Notes under the pieces: generated by a model
What the model was told of the DNA's origin: nothing
Databases searched by the model: none
Seen by the model: only the letters and a program-made list of their open reading frames with translations
Shown here: positions 41,288 to 49,880 of the stretch, in pieces
How positions within the stretch are numbered: position 1 is the first letter of the stretch
Layout of the letters: every line of letters begins with the position of its first letter
DNA from: UBA6522 sp965204155
GTDB lineage: Bacteria > Pseudomonadota > Gammaproteobacteria > Steroidobacterales > Rariloculaceae
Direction of reading: 5' to 3'
Assembly (NCBI GenBank): GCA_965204155.1
Contig: OZ241971.1
Location: forward strand, 4,712,001-4,776,000
DNA length: 64,000 nt
Program-made: the position numbers and the translations under genes

Positions 41288-41680
41288 TCAATCGTCGCCG
41301 ATCATCCTGACCCCGTCGCCATTCAGCACTTCCTGCAAGCGCAACGACGGCGCACCGCTTCTGGCCGGGTTGCCGATCAGTGTGATGTCGTCGCCGGGCT
41401 GAAAGATATCCTTGTGCCACCTGACGGCGCTGCGCTGGCTGCGCGCGAGACGGTTGGGGCTCGTCAGTTCGCCGGACCACTCGACGGTATTGCCTTCCTC
41501 GTCCATGACGTTCGCATAAATCAGGACGTGGGGATTGACGAACTCGAATCGGCTTACCTTGCCGACAACTTCGACGGTCTCCGAACCGTCGTAGGCGGCA
41601 CCGCCGTGGTGCCCAAATGCCCCGGTCATTACGACCAGCAATAAACTTGCCAGGAAAATGCCAGCGACTCTGATGTTCAT
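41288..41680 (-). CDS. Secreted single-domain DUF6152 protein
   Basis: A 130-residue exported protein; the start at 41680 has GGAGG eight bases upstream. The signal peptide MNIRVAGIFLASLLLVVMTG ends Ala-Phe-Gly before HHGGAAYDGSETVEVVGKVS. Typical DUF6152 strands follow: RFEFVNPHVLIYANVMDEEG, VEWSGELTSPNRLARS, FQPGDDITLIGNPARSGAPS, ending LNGDGVRMIGDD. This is the classic short form of the family, with only the first domain. It is followed by the stand-alone second domain at 40458. Its mature N-terminus would be His-His-Gly-Gly. Function unknown. Confidence 0.85.
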   Translation of the reverse strand: MNIRVAGIFLASLLLVVMTGAFGHHGGAAYDGSETVEVVGKVSRFEFVNPHVLIYANVMDEEGNTVEWSGELTSPNRLARSQRSAVRWHKDIFQPGDDITLIGNPARSGAPSLRLQEVLNGDGVRMIGDD

Positions 41681-41785
41681 ATGGTTGACCTCCGGAGCGA
41701 ACTCCAAACAGCGTAGATGTCCCGTCAGGGGCCTATTTTACTTCGAACGTCCTGAGTGTGTTCCAGGCCTGTGCCGGCTCTGCGA

Positions 41786-43318
41786 TCAAAGCTCCCGCCG
41801 ACTCATTCTGTCGGCGATGTGGTCCGCCTGGCGTATCGCCAGGGCGACAATCGTCAGCGTCGGGTTGGCTGCGGCGCTTGAGGTAAAGACGCTGCCGTCG
41901 GATATGAAGAGATTCGGAATGTCGTGGACCTGCCCCCAGCGGTTGGTGACACCCTGCTCCGGGTCTGCGCTCATGCGCGCGGTCCCCATGTTGTGGCAGG
42001 CCCTCCCGACGCCCCGGCTGCCCCGGACATCGGTACCGCCGATGGATTCGTAGAGCGCTGTTGTCTGCCGGATGGAGTGCTCCTGCATCTCGATGCTATT
42101 GGCGTGCAATGCGTATTCGATGATCGGTACTGCGAGCCCATGGCCGTCACGTTGCGTGGGGTGTAGCGTGATCCGATTGGCCGCCTGCGGTGGGTCTTCG
42201 CCCGTGATGAACACACCGGCCAGACGATTGAAGTTCTCCATGTACTCAGCCGCCGATCGGCCCCACTCCTGCAACCCCGCGGCCACCGAGGCCGGATACG
42301 TCCCGGCGGTCTCGATGAAATAACCACCGGCAAATCCTCTTTCGGGCCTGTGGTATTGCTCATCCATGATGAGGCCCGACTGACGGGTCGCCCGGTGGAA
42401 GTTCACCGGTCCCGGCATGGTCGCGCGGATGACGCTGGTGACGTGGCGCATGTAGTTGCGACCGAGATGGCCGGAGGCGTTACCCATGCCGTCGGGGAAC
42501 CGGTTGGATGCCGAGTTGAGCAGCAGACGGGTCGTCTCGATCACGTTGCCGGCAACCGCCACCGCCCTCGCCTTCTGCTCGTGAAGCTGGCCCGACTCGT
42601 CGGCGTAGACCACTCCGGTGACCCGCCCGCTGTCGTCATGGTTTACGTGCAGCGCCATTGAGTTCGGCCGCAACTCGAAGTGGTCGGTCTGCTCGGCCTT
42701 GGCTATCTCGGCGTACAGCGTGGACCACTTCGCGGCGATCTTGCAGCCGGAGTGGCAAAACCCGATCTGCAGACATCCCGGCCGGCCGTCTCGCGCCACC
42801 GGGTTGATGGCGGTGCGCTCCGCGGTGATTTCCGTATAACCGATTTTCTCGCCGCCGGCCTTGAGGACCTTGTAGTTATTGGTCGCGAACGACGGCGGAA
42901 TGCCGTGGGTTCCGGTGACGCCCATTCGGTCTTCGGCCTGATCGTAGTAGGGACTCAACTCCTCCAGGGTCAGGGGCCAGTCGATCAGGGTGGTGTCGTC
43001 CAGCAGCCCGTAGGTGGTCCTCGGCTTGAATTCGTGAGCCTGAAACCGGGGCGTGATGCCCGACCAGCGCATCGTGGTCCCGCCCACCGTCTTGCAGAGC
43101 CAGACGGGCGCGCCCATGCGCGGATCGTTCCAGCCCATTCGCTCGTCCATCAACACCGGGTCGTTCTCGATGTCTGCGAGGGTCAGGCGTCCGCCGGCCT
43201 CCAGGCAGATCACATCAATGCCCTTCTGGACCAACTCGTTCGCCAGCGTGCCGCCGCCGGCTCCGGAACCGATGATGACGACGGCGGAAGAATCGTTCAG
43301 TTCGAAGGTTCGCGCCAT
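41786..43318 (-). CDS. GMC-family flavoprotein oxidoreductase
   Basis: A 510-residue FAD-dependent glucose-methanol-choline oxidoreductase. Dinucleotide motif VVIIGSGAGGGTLANELVQK (GSGAGGG at about 17-23) and the ribose-binding Glu at about 40. GMC motifs: LCKTVGGTTMRWSGITPRF, GFCHSGCKIAAKWSTLY and AVAVAGNVIETTRLLLNSAS. The C-terminal catalytic region has RACHNMGTARMSADPEQGVT and SDGSVFTSSAAANPTLTIVA. It has no signal peptide. The gluconate-2-dehydrogenase subunit-3 gene directly upstream (one-base TGATG overlap) carries a Tat signal, so the pair is probably exported folded together. The substrate is a sugar, polyol or alcohol; unknown. Confidence 0.88.
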   Translation of the reverse strand: MARTFELNDSSAVVIIGSGAGGGTLANELVQKGIDVICLEAGGRLTLADIENDPVLMDERMGWNDPRMGAPVWLCKTVGGTTMRWSGITPRFQAHEFKPRTTYGLLDDTTLIDWPLTLEELSPYYDQAEDRMGVTGTHGIPPSFATNNYKVLKAGGEKIGYTEITAERTAINPVARDGRPGCLQIGFCHSGCKIAAKWSTLYAEIAKAEQTDHFELRPNSMALHVNHDDSGRVTGVVYADESGQLHEQKARAVAVAGNVIETTRLLLNSASNRFPDGMGNASGHLGRNYMRHVTSVIRATMPGPVNFHRATRQSGLIMDEQYHRPERGFAGGYFIETAGTYPASVAAGLQEWGRSAAEYMENFNRLAGVFITGEDPPQAANRITLHPTQRDGHGLAVPIIEYALHANSIEMQEHSIRQTTALYESIGGTDVRGSRGVGRACHNMGTARMSADPEQGVTNRWGQVHDIPNLFISDGSVFTSSAAANPTLTIVALAIRQADHIADRMSRREL

Positions 43319-43863
43319 CAGCCGACGTCTTCCAGCCAGTCGATATCACCGGCGCCGCGGTGCAGGAAACCACCCTGAGCGTCGGACGGGCCGTCGTAAC
43401 CGAGAATTTCCCATACGCGCGGATGGTTGTAGACATTGGACCGGACAGCAGCCTGAATGGCGCGGAAGAAATCACTATCCTCGACGGCCTGCAGGACCGC
43501 GATCTGCGTCTGCTCGTCCAGGTCCAGAAAGTTCGCCTGCTGATGGCCGTCGAGTGCGGCGTGAGCCTGCGCGAACAGGTCTCGCAGAGCGGGGTCGCTG
43601 CCAGTTGACGACAGAGCCTGATCCAGAACGTCGCCATAGATTTCGTCAGCCACCGCATCGTGGGGATAGAGCAGCCGGGCCATGCGCACCATCGCTTGTC
43701 TCGTTTCAGCATCCAGCGTGCCGTGTGCTTGCGCCCAGGCGCGGCCGGACCGAAGTACACTGGGTCCCGTCGGAGTGGCGAGAAAACCGGTCACCATGAT
43801 GCAAGCGACCAGGAACCGCCGTCTTTCAATGTCAAACACCGTTGCAGTCGTTTTTTCCGGCAT
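43318..43863 (-). CDS. Gluconate 2-dehydrogenase subunit 3-family protein with Tat signal
   Basis: A 181-residue small subunit. The Tat leader is IERRRFLVACIMVTGFLATP, cleaved after about Ala-Trp-Ala. The rest is helical: TRQAMVRMARLLYPHDAVAD, EIYGDVLDQALSS and NFLDLDEQTQIAVLQAVEDS, then VRSNVYNHPRVWEILGYDGP, typical of the family. It serves as export escort and partner of the GMC subunit, with which it overlaps by one base. The usual third component, a multihaem cytochrome c, is not adjacent. GAGGC lies before the ATG. Confidence 0.85.
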   Translation of the reverse strand: MPEKTTATVFDIERRRFLVACIMVTGFLATPTGPSVLRSGRAWAQAHGTLDAETRQAMVRMARLLYPHDAVADEIYGDVLDQALSSTGSDPALRDLFAQAHAALDGHQQANFLDLDEQTQIAVLQAVEDSDFFRAIQAAVRSNVYNHPRVWEILGYDGPSDAQGGFLHRGAGDIDWLEDVG

Positions 43864-44026
43864 CGTGCAGTTGCCTCGGAGGCAGTCGTTAATCGTTCTC
43901 TCCCGGCAAGTCTAACCGAGAAATCCGGCGGGCCCGCTTTGCAGCCGGCCCCGGTATGCGCTATATGTCGAATCAAGACCGGTCATCGCGGATACCCTGT
44001 ACCCAATCCATGGAGGGACACCTGAA

Positions 44027-45787
44027 GTGAAGTCTTTTCGTTGCCATTACATCGTACTCCCGGCAGTGCTGTTGGGCGCTTGCCGGCCAGCGGGAGAAGC
44101 GCCGTCACCTGCCCAGGGCACAACGCCTGTGGATCCCGCAGACAGAGTCCTGCGCAACGGCGCCATCTACACGGTCAACCACGCGCAGCCGTGGGCCGAG
44201 GCAGTGGCCATCGCCGATGGCAGGTTCGTCGCCGTGGGTACCAACGACGAAGTTGACACCCTCGTCGGTCAGGACACCGAGGTCACCGATCTTCAGGGCC
44301 GCATGGCCATGCCCGGAATGTTCGATATCCACATCCATCCCGTGGACGGTGCCATGGCGACGCTGTACGACTGCAGCTTTCCGTTCACCTCCACCGTCGA
44401 GGAGATTCTCGAGCATGTCGCCGGCTGTGTGTCCGAGGCCGAAGCCGGCGAATGGGTCCGCGGGGGCCAATGGGCGGTGGGGCTTGCCACGCTCGACCAG
44501 TCGATCAACGCTGAACTCCTGGATACCGTTGCGCCGGACAACCCGGTATTCCTCATGGATTCCACCGTCCACAATGCCTGGGTGAATTCCCTGGCGCTGC
44601 AACGGCTGGACATCGGTCCGGACACGCCCGACCCCGCGGGCGGCTCCATCGTTCGCGACAGCGGGGGCATGCCCATCGGGATCCTCATCGACGACGCGGC
44701 CTACAACGCCATTTCAACGCTCCCCGACTACTCCCCGGAACAGTACGAGGAAGCCCTCGCGTGGATAGTGGCGATGTTGAATCGATACGGCGTGACCGGC
44801 TTCAAGGACGCGATCGCCGAGGCCGGGGCGTTGAGGGCATACAGCGCGCTCGATCAATCCGGCCGGCTTCATGCCCGCGTCGCCGCGAGCCTCATCTGGA
44901 AGCGCGAATGGATTCAGAGCCACGAGGATCACCTGCTCAACATCGAACAGCGGGACTCTTACCGGAGCGAGCGTGTGAACCCGGATTTCATCAAGATATT
45001 TCTCGACGGAATCGCTCCGTCGCGAACCGCCTACATGCTGGAGCCGTACCTGCCCCACGACGCATTTCCGGTCGACTTTCGCGGTGAACCGTTGCACGAT
45101 TCGGCCACCCTGGCGGAGGATGTCATCAACTTCGATGCCCAGGGACTGACCGTCAAGATGCACGCCGTCGGCGATGGTGCGTTGCGCCAGGGCCTGGACG
45201 CCATTGAGGCGGCGCGGGCTGCCAACGGGCCGTCCGGGCTGCGCCACGAGATCAGCCATGCCGGCATCATGCACGACGACGACATCGGCCGGTTCGCCGA
45301 ACTGGGGGCGATCCCCGAACTGGCGCCGATACTCTGGTATCCGGTTCCGGGAGTGGTCGAAGCGCAGACGGCGGCGATCGGCCGCGAGCGGGCTGAATTT
45401 TCGTTTCCCATTCGCTCCCTGGTGGAATCCGGCGCAGAACCGGCCTTCGGTTCGGACTGGCCGGCGGTGGTGCCGACACCGAATCCGTGGCCCGGAGTCG
45501 AAGCCCTGCTCACCCGGCAGGATCCCTATCTGGAGGACCCTCAGGAAGCCAAGTGGGCCGAACAGGCCGTGGACCTGGAAACGGCGCTTGAGATCGTGAC
45601 CATCAACGGCGCCAAGGCTCTAAAGGTGGAAGAGATCGCCGGCTCCATCGAAGTGGGCAAGTCCGCGGACCTGATCGTTCTGCACCGGAACCTGTTCGAG
45701 ATTCCCGTACGGGACATTGCCGAAACCCAGGTGCTGGCCACGATCTTCGAGGGCCGCACGGTGTACGAACAATCTCAGGAGCAATAG
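44027..45787 (+). CDS. Lipoprotein amidohydrolase (amidohydrolase_3, YtcJ-like)
   Basis: A 586-residue lipoprotein hydrolase starting with GTG, with GGAGG about ten bases upstream. The lipobox Leu-Gly-Ala-Cys gives C19. The metal site is AMPGMFDIHIHPVDGAM (H102, H104). Family motifs: VRGGQWAVGLATLDQSINAE, FLMDSTVHNAWVNSLALQRL, VNPDFIKIFLDGIAPSRTAY (carboxylated-Lys region), VKMHAVGDGALRQGLDAIEA, RHEISHAGIMHDDDIGRFAE and PAFGSDWPAVVPTPNPWPGV. This is classic YtcJ-type, and more distant from the paralogous pair at 5812 and 24434. A VOC gene follows after 27 bp and is probably co-transcribed. Substrate unknown. Confidence 0.88.
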   Translation: MKSFRCHYIVLPAVLLGACRPAGEAPSPAQGTTPVDPADRVLRNGAIYTVNHAQPWAEAVAIADGRFVAVGTNDEVDTLVGQDTEVTDLQGRMAMPGMFDIHIHPVDGAMATLYDCSFPFTSTVEEILEHVAGCVSEAEAGEWVRGGQWAVGLATLDQSINAELLDTVAPDNPVFLMDSTVHNAWVNSLALQRLDIGPDTPDPAGGSIVRDSGGMPIGILIDDAAYNAISTLPDYSPEQYEEALAWIVAMLNRYGVTGFKDAIAEAGALRAYSALDQSGRLHARVAASLIWKREWIQSHEDHLLNIEQRDSYRSERVNPDFIKIFLDGIAPSRTAYMLEPYLPHDAFPVDFRGEPLHDSATLAEDVINFDAQGLTVKMHAVGDGALRQGLDAIEAARAANGPSGLRHEISHAGIMHDDDIGRFAELGAIPELAPILWYPVPGVVEAQTAAIGRERAEFSFPIRSLVESGAEPAFGSDWPAVVPTPNPWPGVEALLTRQDPYLEDPQEAKWAEQAVDLETALEIVTINGAKALKVEEIAGSIEVGKSADLIVLHRNLFEIPVRDIAETQVLATIFEGRTVYEQSQEQ

Positions 45788-45814
45788 ATGAAAGCACCAA
45801 AAGAGTAACTGCAG

Positions 45815-46309
45815 ATGATTCCTGAGCCACTGAACGTCAATGCCGGCCGGGGTATCGGACCGCTGGCCCACATCGGCATCGCAGTGCCGGACATGGACCG
45901 GGCCAAGTCGCTGTTCTCGAGCTTCTTCGGTTGCCGCTGGGCGGCCATGGGAAACGGCTCGATTCCGCTGCGCATCGACGGCAGGCAGGTATCTGTGCCG
46001 CTCCAGGCGTGCTGGACCGTCGAGGGACCGCCCGACCTGGAACTCATTTGCGCTCCTGAAGGCACGCTCTGGTACACACCGGACCGCATCATGCTGCACC
46101 ACATGGCGTACTGGGCCGACGACTTCGAGGCCACCTCAGCGCGCCTGAGTGCCGCCGGTTTTCCCCTGGAACTGACCTACGACGAGATCGAAGGCCAGGT
46201 ATCGCGATTCGCCTACCACAGAGTGCCCGACGGCCCCCGCATCGAACTCATCGACGCGCGCCGGCGGTCTGCCCTTGAGGAACGCGTGCGCGCCAACGAG
46301 ATCCTCTGA
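45815..46309 (+). CDS. VOC-superfamily protein (glyoxalase / dioxygenase-like)
   Basis: A 164-residue cytoplasmic VOC-fold protein with paired beta-alpha-beta-beta-beta units: GPLAHIGIAVPDMDRAKSLF, then a short loop with GCRWAAMGNGSIPLRIDGR, then LHHMAYWADDFEATSARLSA and FAYHRVPDGPRIELIDARR. The likely metal ligands are His in LAHIGIAV, His in MLHHMAYW and Glu in RIELID. The family covers glyoxalases, epimerases, extradiol dioxygenases and binding proteins; the ligand is unknown. It is downstream of the amidohydrolase and convergent with the E2 gene. Confidence 0.8.
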   Translation: MIPEPLNVNAGRGIGPLAHIGIAVPDMDRAKSLFSSFFGCRWAAMGNGSIPLRIDGRQVSVPLQACWTVEGPPDLELICAPEGTLWYTPDRIMLHHMAYWADDFEATSARLSAAGFPLELTYDEIEGQVSRFAYHRVPDGPRIELIDARRRSALEERVRANEIL

Positions 46310-46439
46310 CGAAATCCTTGCGGCGGCGGCGCAGACCAATCGGTGCAGGCTCCGGAGGACAGCCACCGCGGCGCTTGCCACCGCCACAAAGCCGCCGGAA
46401 CAGGATTCAAGGCGGTACAACTCGCCGATTCGTGGAATT

Positions 46440-47732
46440 TCAGCCCGGCCGTTGCGGCGCTTCCAGAACATTCTTCAGGCGGCGCAGAAACTTTCCTGCC
46501 ACTGAGCCATCCACGACCCGATGGTCTGCCGCCAGCGTCAGGGTCATCATCGTAGCAACGCCGACGCGGGCTCCTCCCTCGCCGGCGATCGCCAGCGGCC
46601 GGGGCACGGCCGCGCCGACGCCGAGTGTGCCCGCCTGGGGCGGATTGATGATCGGCCAGCTCTGGCGGATGCCGAACATGCCTACGTTGGATACGGTGAA
46701 AGTACTGCCCCGGTAGTCTTCGACACCCAGTTGTCTTGCACGCGCCCGCTCGGTCAGGTCCCGCATCCGCGAGGCCAGTTCCAGCAAAGACAGCGTCTCC
46801 GCACCTCGCAACACCGGCGTCACAAGACCCTCGTCCAGGGCGACGGCAACCGCGATATCCACGCGCTGGAACCGGGTCAGGCGGTCATCCCGGTATTGGA
46901 CATTCATTCGGGGCGTATCCCGCAGAGCGCGGGCCACGGCGTGCACCACCAGGTCGTTCAGTGACAATTTGGGGTTGTTTCCGGATGCGTTGAGCTCAGC
47001 CCGCAGGCTCAACGCTGCATCGACACAGACGTCGATACTGCAGTGAAAGTGGGGAATGGTTGCCTTGGACTCGGCCATCCGCCGTGCCATGGTCTTGCCA
47101 AGGGTCGAGAGCGGCCTTTCTTCAAACGGTATTTCCCAGTCGGTCGGCGGTGGTGCTCCGGTGGCAGGGATGGCCGTCGATCCGTCGTCGGAAGACAGCG
47201 CCGACACCGCGGCCTCGACATCGGCTGCGACGATCCGGCCGCGCGGGCCTGTGCCTTTCAACGCGATAATATCGATGCCGCGCTCGCGTGCAAGACGCCG
47301 GGCCGCCGGACTTGCGGGTACGCGGTCCTGCGGCCCTCCCCGCGATGTTATGGCGGGCGTCGACGTCGTCACCCGGGACCGCGGTTTCGGCGACGAATCG
47401 GACTCGGGGCGCCCGATGCTGGAGGTAACGGTTTCGTCTGCGAGTTCGGCTGGCGGTCCCGGATCGGCCTCCTCCGAGTCAGGTGACTCCTGTGGCTCCA
47501 GCAAGGTGGCGATGACGCGGTCCACGGCCACGCCTTCGGCTCCCTCCTCCACCATCAACTCGCCGATCTCGCCCCCCTCCAACGCCTCCAGTTCCAACAC
47601 GGACTTGTCCGTCTCGATCTCGGCGATCACCTGGCCCGCCTCGACCGAGTCGCCGGGGCGCACGTGCCAGCGGGCCAGTGTTCCCTCCTCCATGGTCGGC
47701 GTCAGCGCCGGCATCAGGATTTCACGGGCCAT
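46440..47732 (-). CDS. Dihydrolipoamide acyltransferase (E2) of a 2-oxoacid dehydrogenase complex
   Basis: A 430-residue E2 core enzyme. Lipoyl domain residues about 1-80, with the lipoylated Lys in AEIETDKSVLELEALEGGEI. Linker rich in Pro/Glu/Ser; peripheral-subunit-binding domain VPASPAARRLARERGIDIIA-LKGTGPRGRI. The catalytic domain from about 200 has PLSTLGKTMARRMAESKATI and the active-site LAADHRVVDGSVAGKFLRRL. It is the last gene of the minus-strand cluster with two E1 alpha/beta pairs. It probably acetylates or acylates CoA from pyruvate, acetoin or a branched 2-oxoacid; no E3 (lipoamide dehydrogenase) is in the window. Confidence 0.92.
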   Translation of the reverse strand: MAREILMPALTPTMEEGTLARWHVRPGDSVEAGQVIAEIETDKSVLELEALEGGEIGELMVEEGAEGVAVDRVIATLLEPQESPDSEEADPGPPAELADETVTSSIGRPESDSSPKPRSRVTTSTPAITSRGGPQDRVPASPAARRLARERGIDIIALKGTGPRGRIVAADVEAAVSALSSDDGSTAIPATGAPPPTDWEIPFEERPLSTLGKTMARRMAESKATIPHFHCSIDVCVDAALSLRAELNASGNNPKLSLNDLVVHAVARALRDTPRMNVQYRDDRLTRFQRVDIAVAVALDEGLVTPVLRGAETLSLLELASRMRDLTERARARQLGVEDYRGSTFTVSNVGMFGIRQSWPIINPPQAGTLGVGAAVPRPLAIAGEGGARVGVATMMTLTLAADHRVVDGSVAGKFLRRLKNVLEAPQRPG

Positions 47733-47789
47733 GGTATTGCGGGCCTCTCATTGCGAATATCTCACGGCGGGCATCCAATTGCGGACACC

Positions 47790-48767
47790 TCATCGAAGAA
47801 CGGAGCGCACGGCGCCCACCACCTTCTCCGGCGTTGTCCGGAACGGCGTCTGGGCGACGGTGCCTCTCGGTATGGGGATGTCCGGCGGCGACAGCCGGAC
47901 GACCGGCGCCTTGAGATCGTCAAAGGCGGATTCGGCGACCAACGCCCCGATCTCGGCGCCGAATCCGCACGTGCGAGGGCTGTCGTCCACCACCACCATA
48001 CGGCCGGTCTTGCGCACCGACGACAGGATGGCTGCGCGGTCCAGGGGTACGATGGTGCGCGGGTCAATGACCTCGGCGGAAACCCCGTCGGCTGCCAACG
48101 CCTCGGCCGCCTCCAGCGCGACGTGAACCTTGTGCGACGTAGCCACGATGGTGACGTCGCGGCCCGCCCGCCTGACCTCCGCCTGGCCGAACGGGATGGC
48201 GAAATCACCGTCCGGGACTTCGCCTTCCATTGCCATCAGCAGCGGATGATTCATGACCACAGTGGGATTATCGCTTCTCAGCGCGGTCGTCATCAGGCCC
48301 TTGATATCGGCGGGTGTGGACGCCAGCAGGATCTGGATTCCCGGACAGTTGGCCAGCATGGCGTAGGGACTGCGGCTGTGCTGGGAGTGCTCGATGGGCA
48401 TGATGCCGTGCATCATGACGAAGACAGCCGGGACGGTGATCTGCCCACCCGACTGATGATGCGCAACGCCCGCCTCGTGAATGAACTGCGACCAGGCCTC
48501 GACGGCGAATGCCGCCAGTCCGAAGTGCGCCAGTGCGCGGCAACCGCTCATGGCCGAACCGATGGCAAGCCCCGCTACGGCGGACTCCGAGATGGGCGGT
48601 TCGTCAATGACCCGATCCGCGTAGCGCTCCCGTACCACATTCAACTCCGGGTGCTCTGCCGTGGGTCCCAGCAGGTAGGCACTGCCGATCAGCGTCATGG
48701 TCGGATCGTCGTGCATCCTCGCCACGACGGCGTCCACCATGGCCGCGGCAAACGTCATCCTCGCCAT
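47790..48767 (-). CDS. 2-oxoacid dehydrogenase E1 beta subunit (pair A)
   Basis: A 325-residue E1-beta. The start at 48767 has GGGGGAG upstream (MARMTFAAAMVDAVVARMHD); the frame to 48851 would overlap E1 alpha. Motifs: IDEPPISESAVAGLAIGSAM, ILLASTPADIKGLMTTALRS and VTIVATSHKVHVALEAAEAL, VSAEVIDPRTIVPLDRAAIL. Together with the E1 alpha gene 19 bp upstream it forms the ThDP-dependent dehydrogenase. Compared with the other beta at 49881, residues around the first domain are more diverged (YLLGPTAEHPELNVVRERYA), suggesting a different substrate. The E2 gene follows after 57 bp. Confidence 0.9.
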   Translation of the reverse strand: MARMTFAAAMVDAVVARMHDDPTMTLIGSAYLLGPTAEHPELNVVRERYADRVIDEPPISESAVAGLAIGSAMSGCRALAHFGLAAFAVEAWSQFIHEAGVAHHQSGGQITVPAVFVMMHGIMPIEHSQHSRSPYAMLANCPGIQILLASTPADIKGLMTTALRSDNPTVVMNHPLLMAMEGEVPDGDFAIPFGQAEVRRAGRDVTIVATSHKVHVALEAAEALAADGVSAEVIDPRTIVPLDRAAILSSVRKTGRMVVVDDSPRTCGFGAEIGALVAESAFDDLKAPVVRLSPPDIPIPRGTVAQTPFRTTPEKVVGAVRSVLR

Positions 48768-48786
48768 CGCGAAGCTCCCCCGATCA

Positions 48787-49803
48787 TCATGCGAACGTAC
48801 CCGTGAGTCCGCTTTCGGCCGAAGGCAGCGGACTGGCGAGCGCAAACTCACGCGCTGCCTCGACGGTTCGGCCGACTTGCTCGTCCATGGCGACGATTCC
48901 GCTGCGGCTCACCCGGCCTTGACGGAACAGGTCTCTGCCGTAACCGATGACCGGATCGTACCGATTGATCCAGTCCGCATGCTCGCCTGTCACCGAAGCG
49001 GGATCCCAAATACCGTCGAGATCGGTCACACCGGTCACCAGTTGCGGGTTGAAGCTGCGGGACCCCGGCCAGCGCCAGGTACGCATCTCGATGAAGGCGG
49101 GCGCCCTGCCCTCGCGCAGATCGCCTATCAGCCGGCTCGCTGCCTCGTGCACGGCGGTCACGCTTTCCCCGGCGACCACTTTCGTGGCGATTCCCAGCGC
49201 TCGGGGGATGTCCCCCAGGGTCTCGGCCGCGATGGAGGACGAGGACCATTCGTTCTGGGCGCGGCCCGTGGTGACTCCGACGCTGTTGTTCTCGCATACC
49301 AGCAGCACCGGCAGGCGATACAGCGCGGCGATGTTCATGGCCTCGAATCCGATGCCTTCCTCCAGCCCGCCGTCGCCGAAGAAGGTCACGCAGATCCCGC
49401 CCCTGCCCCTGATCTTCTGGGCCTGCGCGGCGCCGATGCCCAGACCGATGCCGCCGCCCACCTGGCCCGTGGTGGCCAAGAATCCCGCCTCGCGCACCGT
49501 CAGCCCGGCGCTGCCGCCGCGGCCCTTGTTGAAGCCGTCGGCCCGACCGAGGATCTCGGCCAACGCGCGGCCGGGATCGGCGCCTCGGGCGAGCACGTGG
49601 CCATGGTTGCGGTGGGTGGTCAGGATCAGGTCGTCTTCGCGCAGCAGTTCCATGACTGTTGCGCCCACCGCCTCCTGGCCGATGTAGACGTGGCGATGGC
49701 CTTCGGTTTCCACGGTCGCCCAGAGATCGATCACCGACTCCTCGAAGCGGCGTATGAGCAGCATCGATTCGAAAATGGCCAGTGCCTGCGCATTGTCAAT
49801 CAT
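48787..49803 (-). CDS. 2-oxoacid dehydrogenase E1 alpha subunit (pair A)
   Basis: A 338-residue ThDP-binding E1-alpha. Motifs: FESMLLIRRFEESVIDL, HVYIGQEAVGATVMELLRED, ILTTHRNHGHVLARGADPGR, GRGGSAGLTVREAGFLATTG and the ThDP site TFFGDGGLEEGIGFEAMNIA followed by VCENNSVGVTT. The phosphorylation/substrate loop region reads RTWRWPGSRSFNPQ, unlike the other copy. It is followed by its E1 beta. The enzyme decarboxylates a 2-oxoacid or acetoin and transfers the acyl group to lipoyl-E2. Confidence 0.9.
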   Translation of the reverse strand: MIDNAQALAIFESMLLIRRFEESVIDLWATVETEGHRHVYIGQEAVGATVMELLREDDLILTTHRNHGHVLARGADPGRALAEILGRADGFNKGRGGSAGLTVREAGFLATTGQVGGGIGLGIGAAQAQKIRGRGGICVTFFGDGGLEEGIGFEAMNIAALYRLPVLLVCENNSVGVTTGRAQNEWSSSSIAAETLGDIPRALGIATKVVAGESVTAVHEAASRLIGDLREGRAPAFIEMRTWRWPGSRSFNPQLVTGVTDLDGIWDPASVTGEHADWINRYDPVIGYGRDLFRQGRVSRSGIVAMDEQVGRTVEAAREFALASPLPSAESGLTGTFA

Positions 49804-49880
49804 TGGTCAGTGGTTCCGTAGCGGCCGGCATATGTCCGCCTGCGCGCCTGTCCTCCTCGAGTCGGCTCACGCATTCGTTC

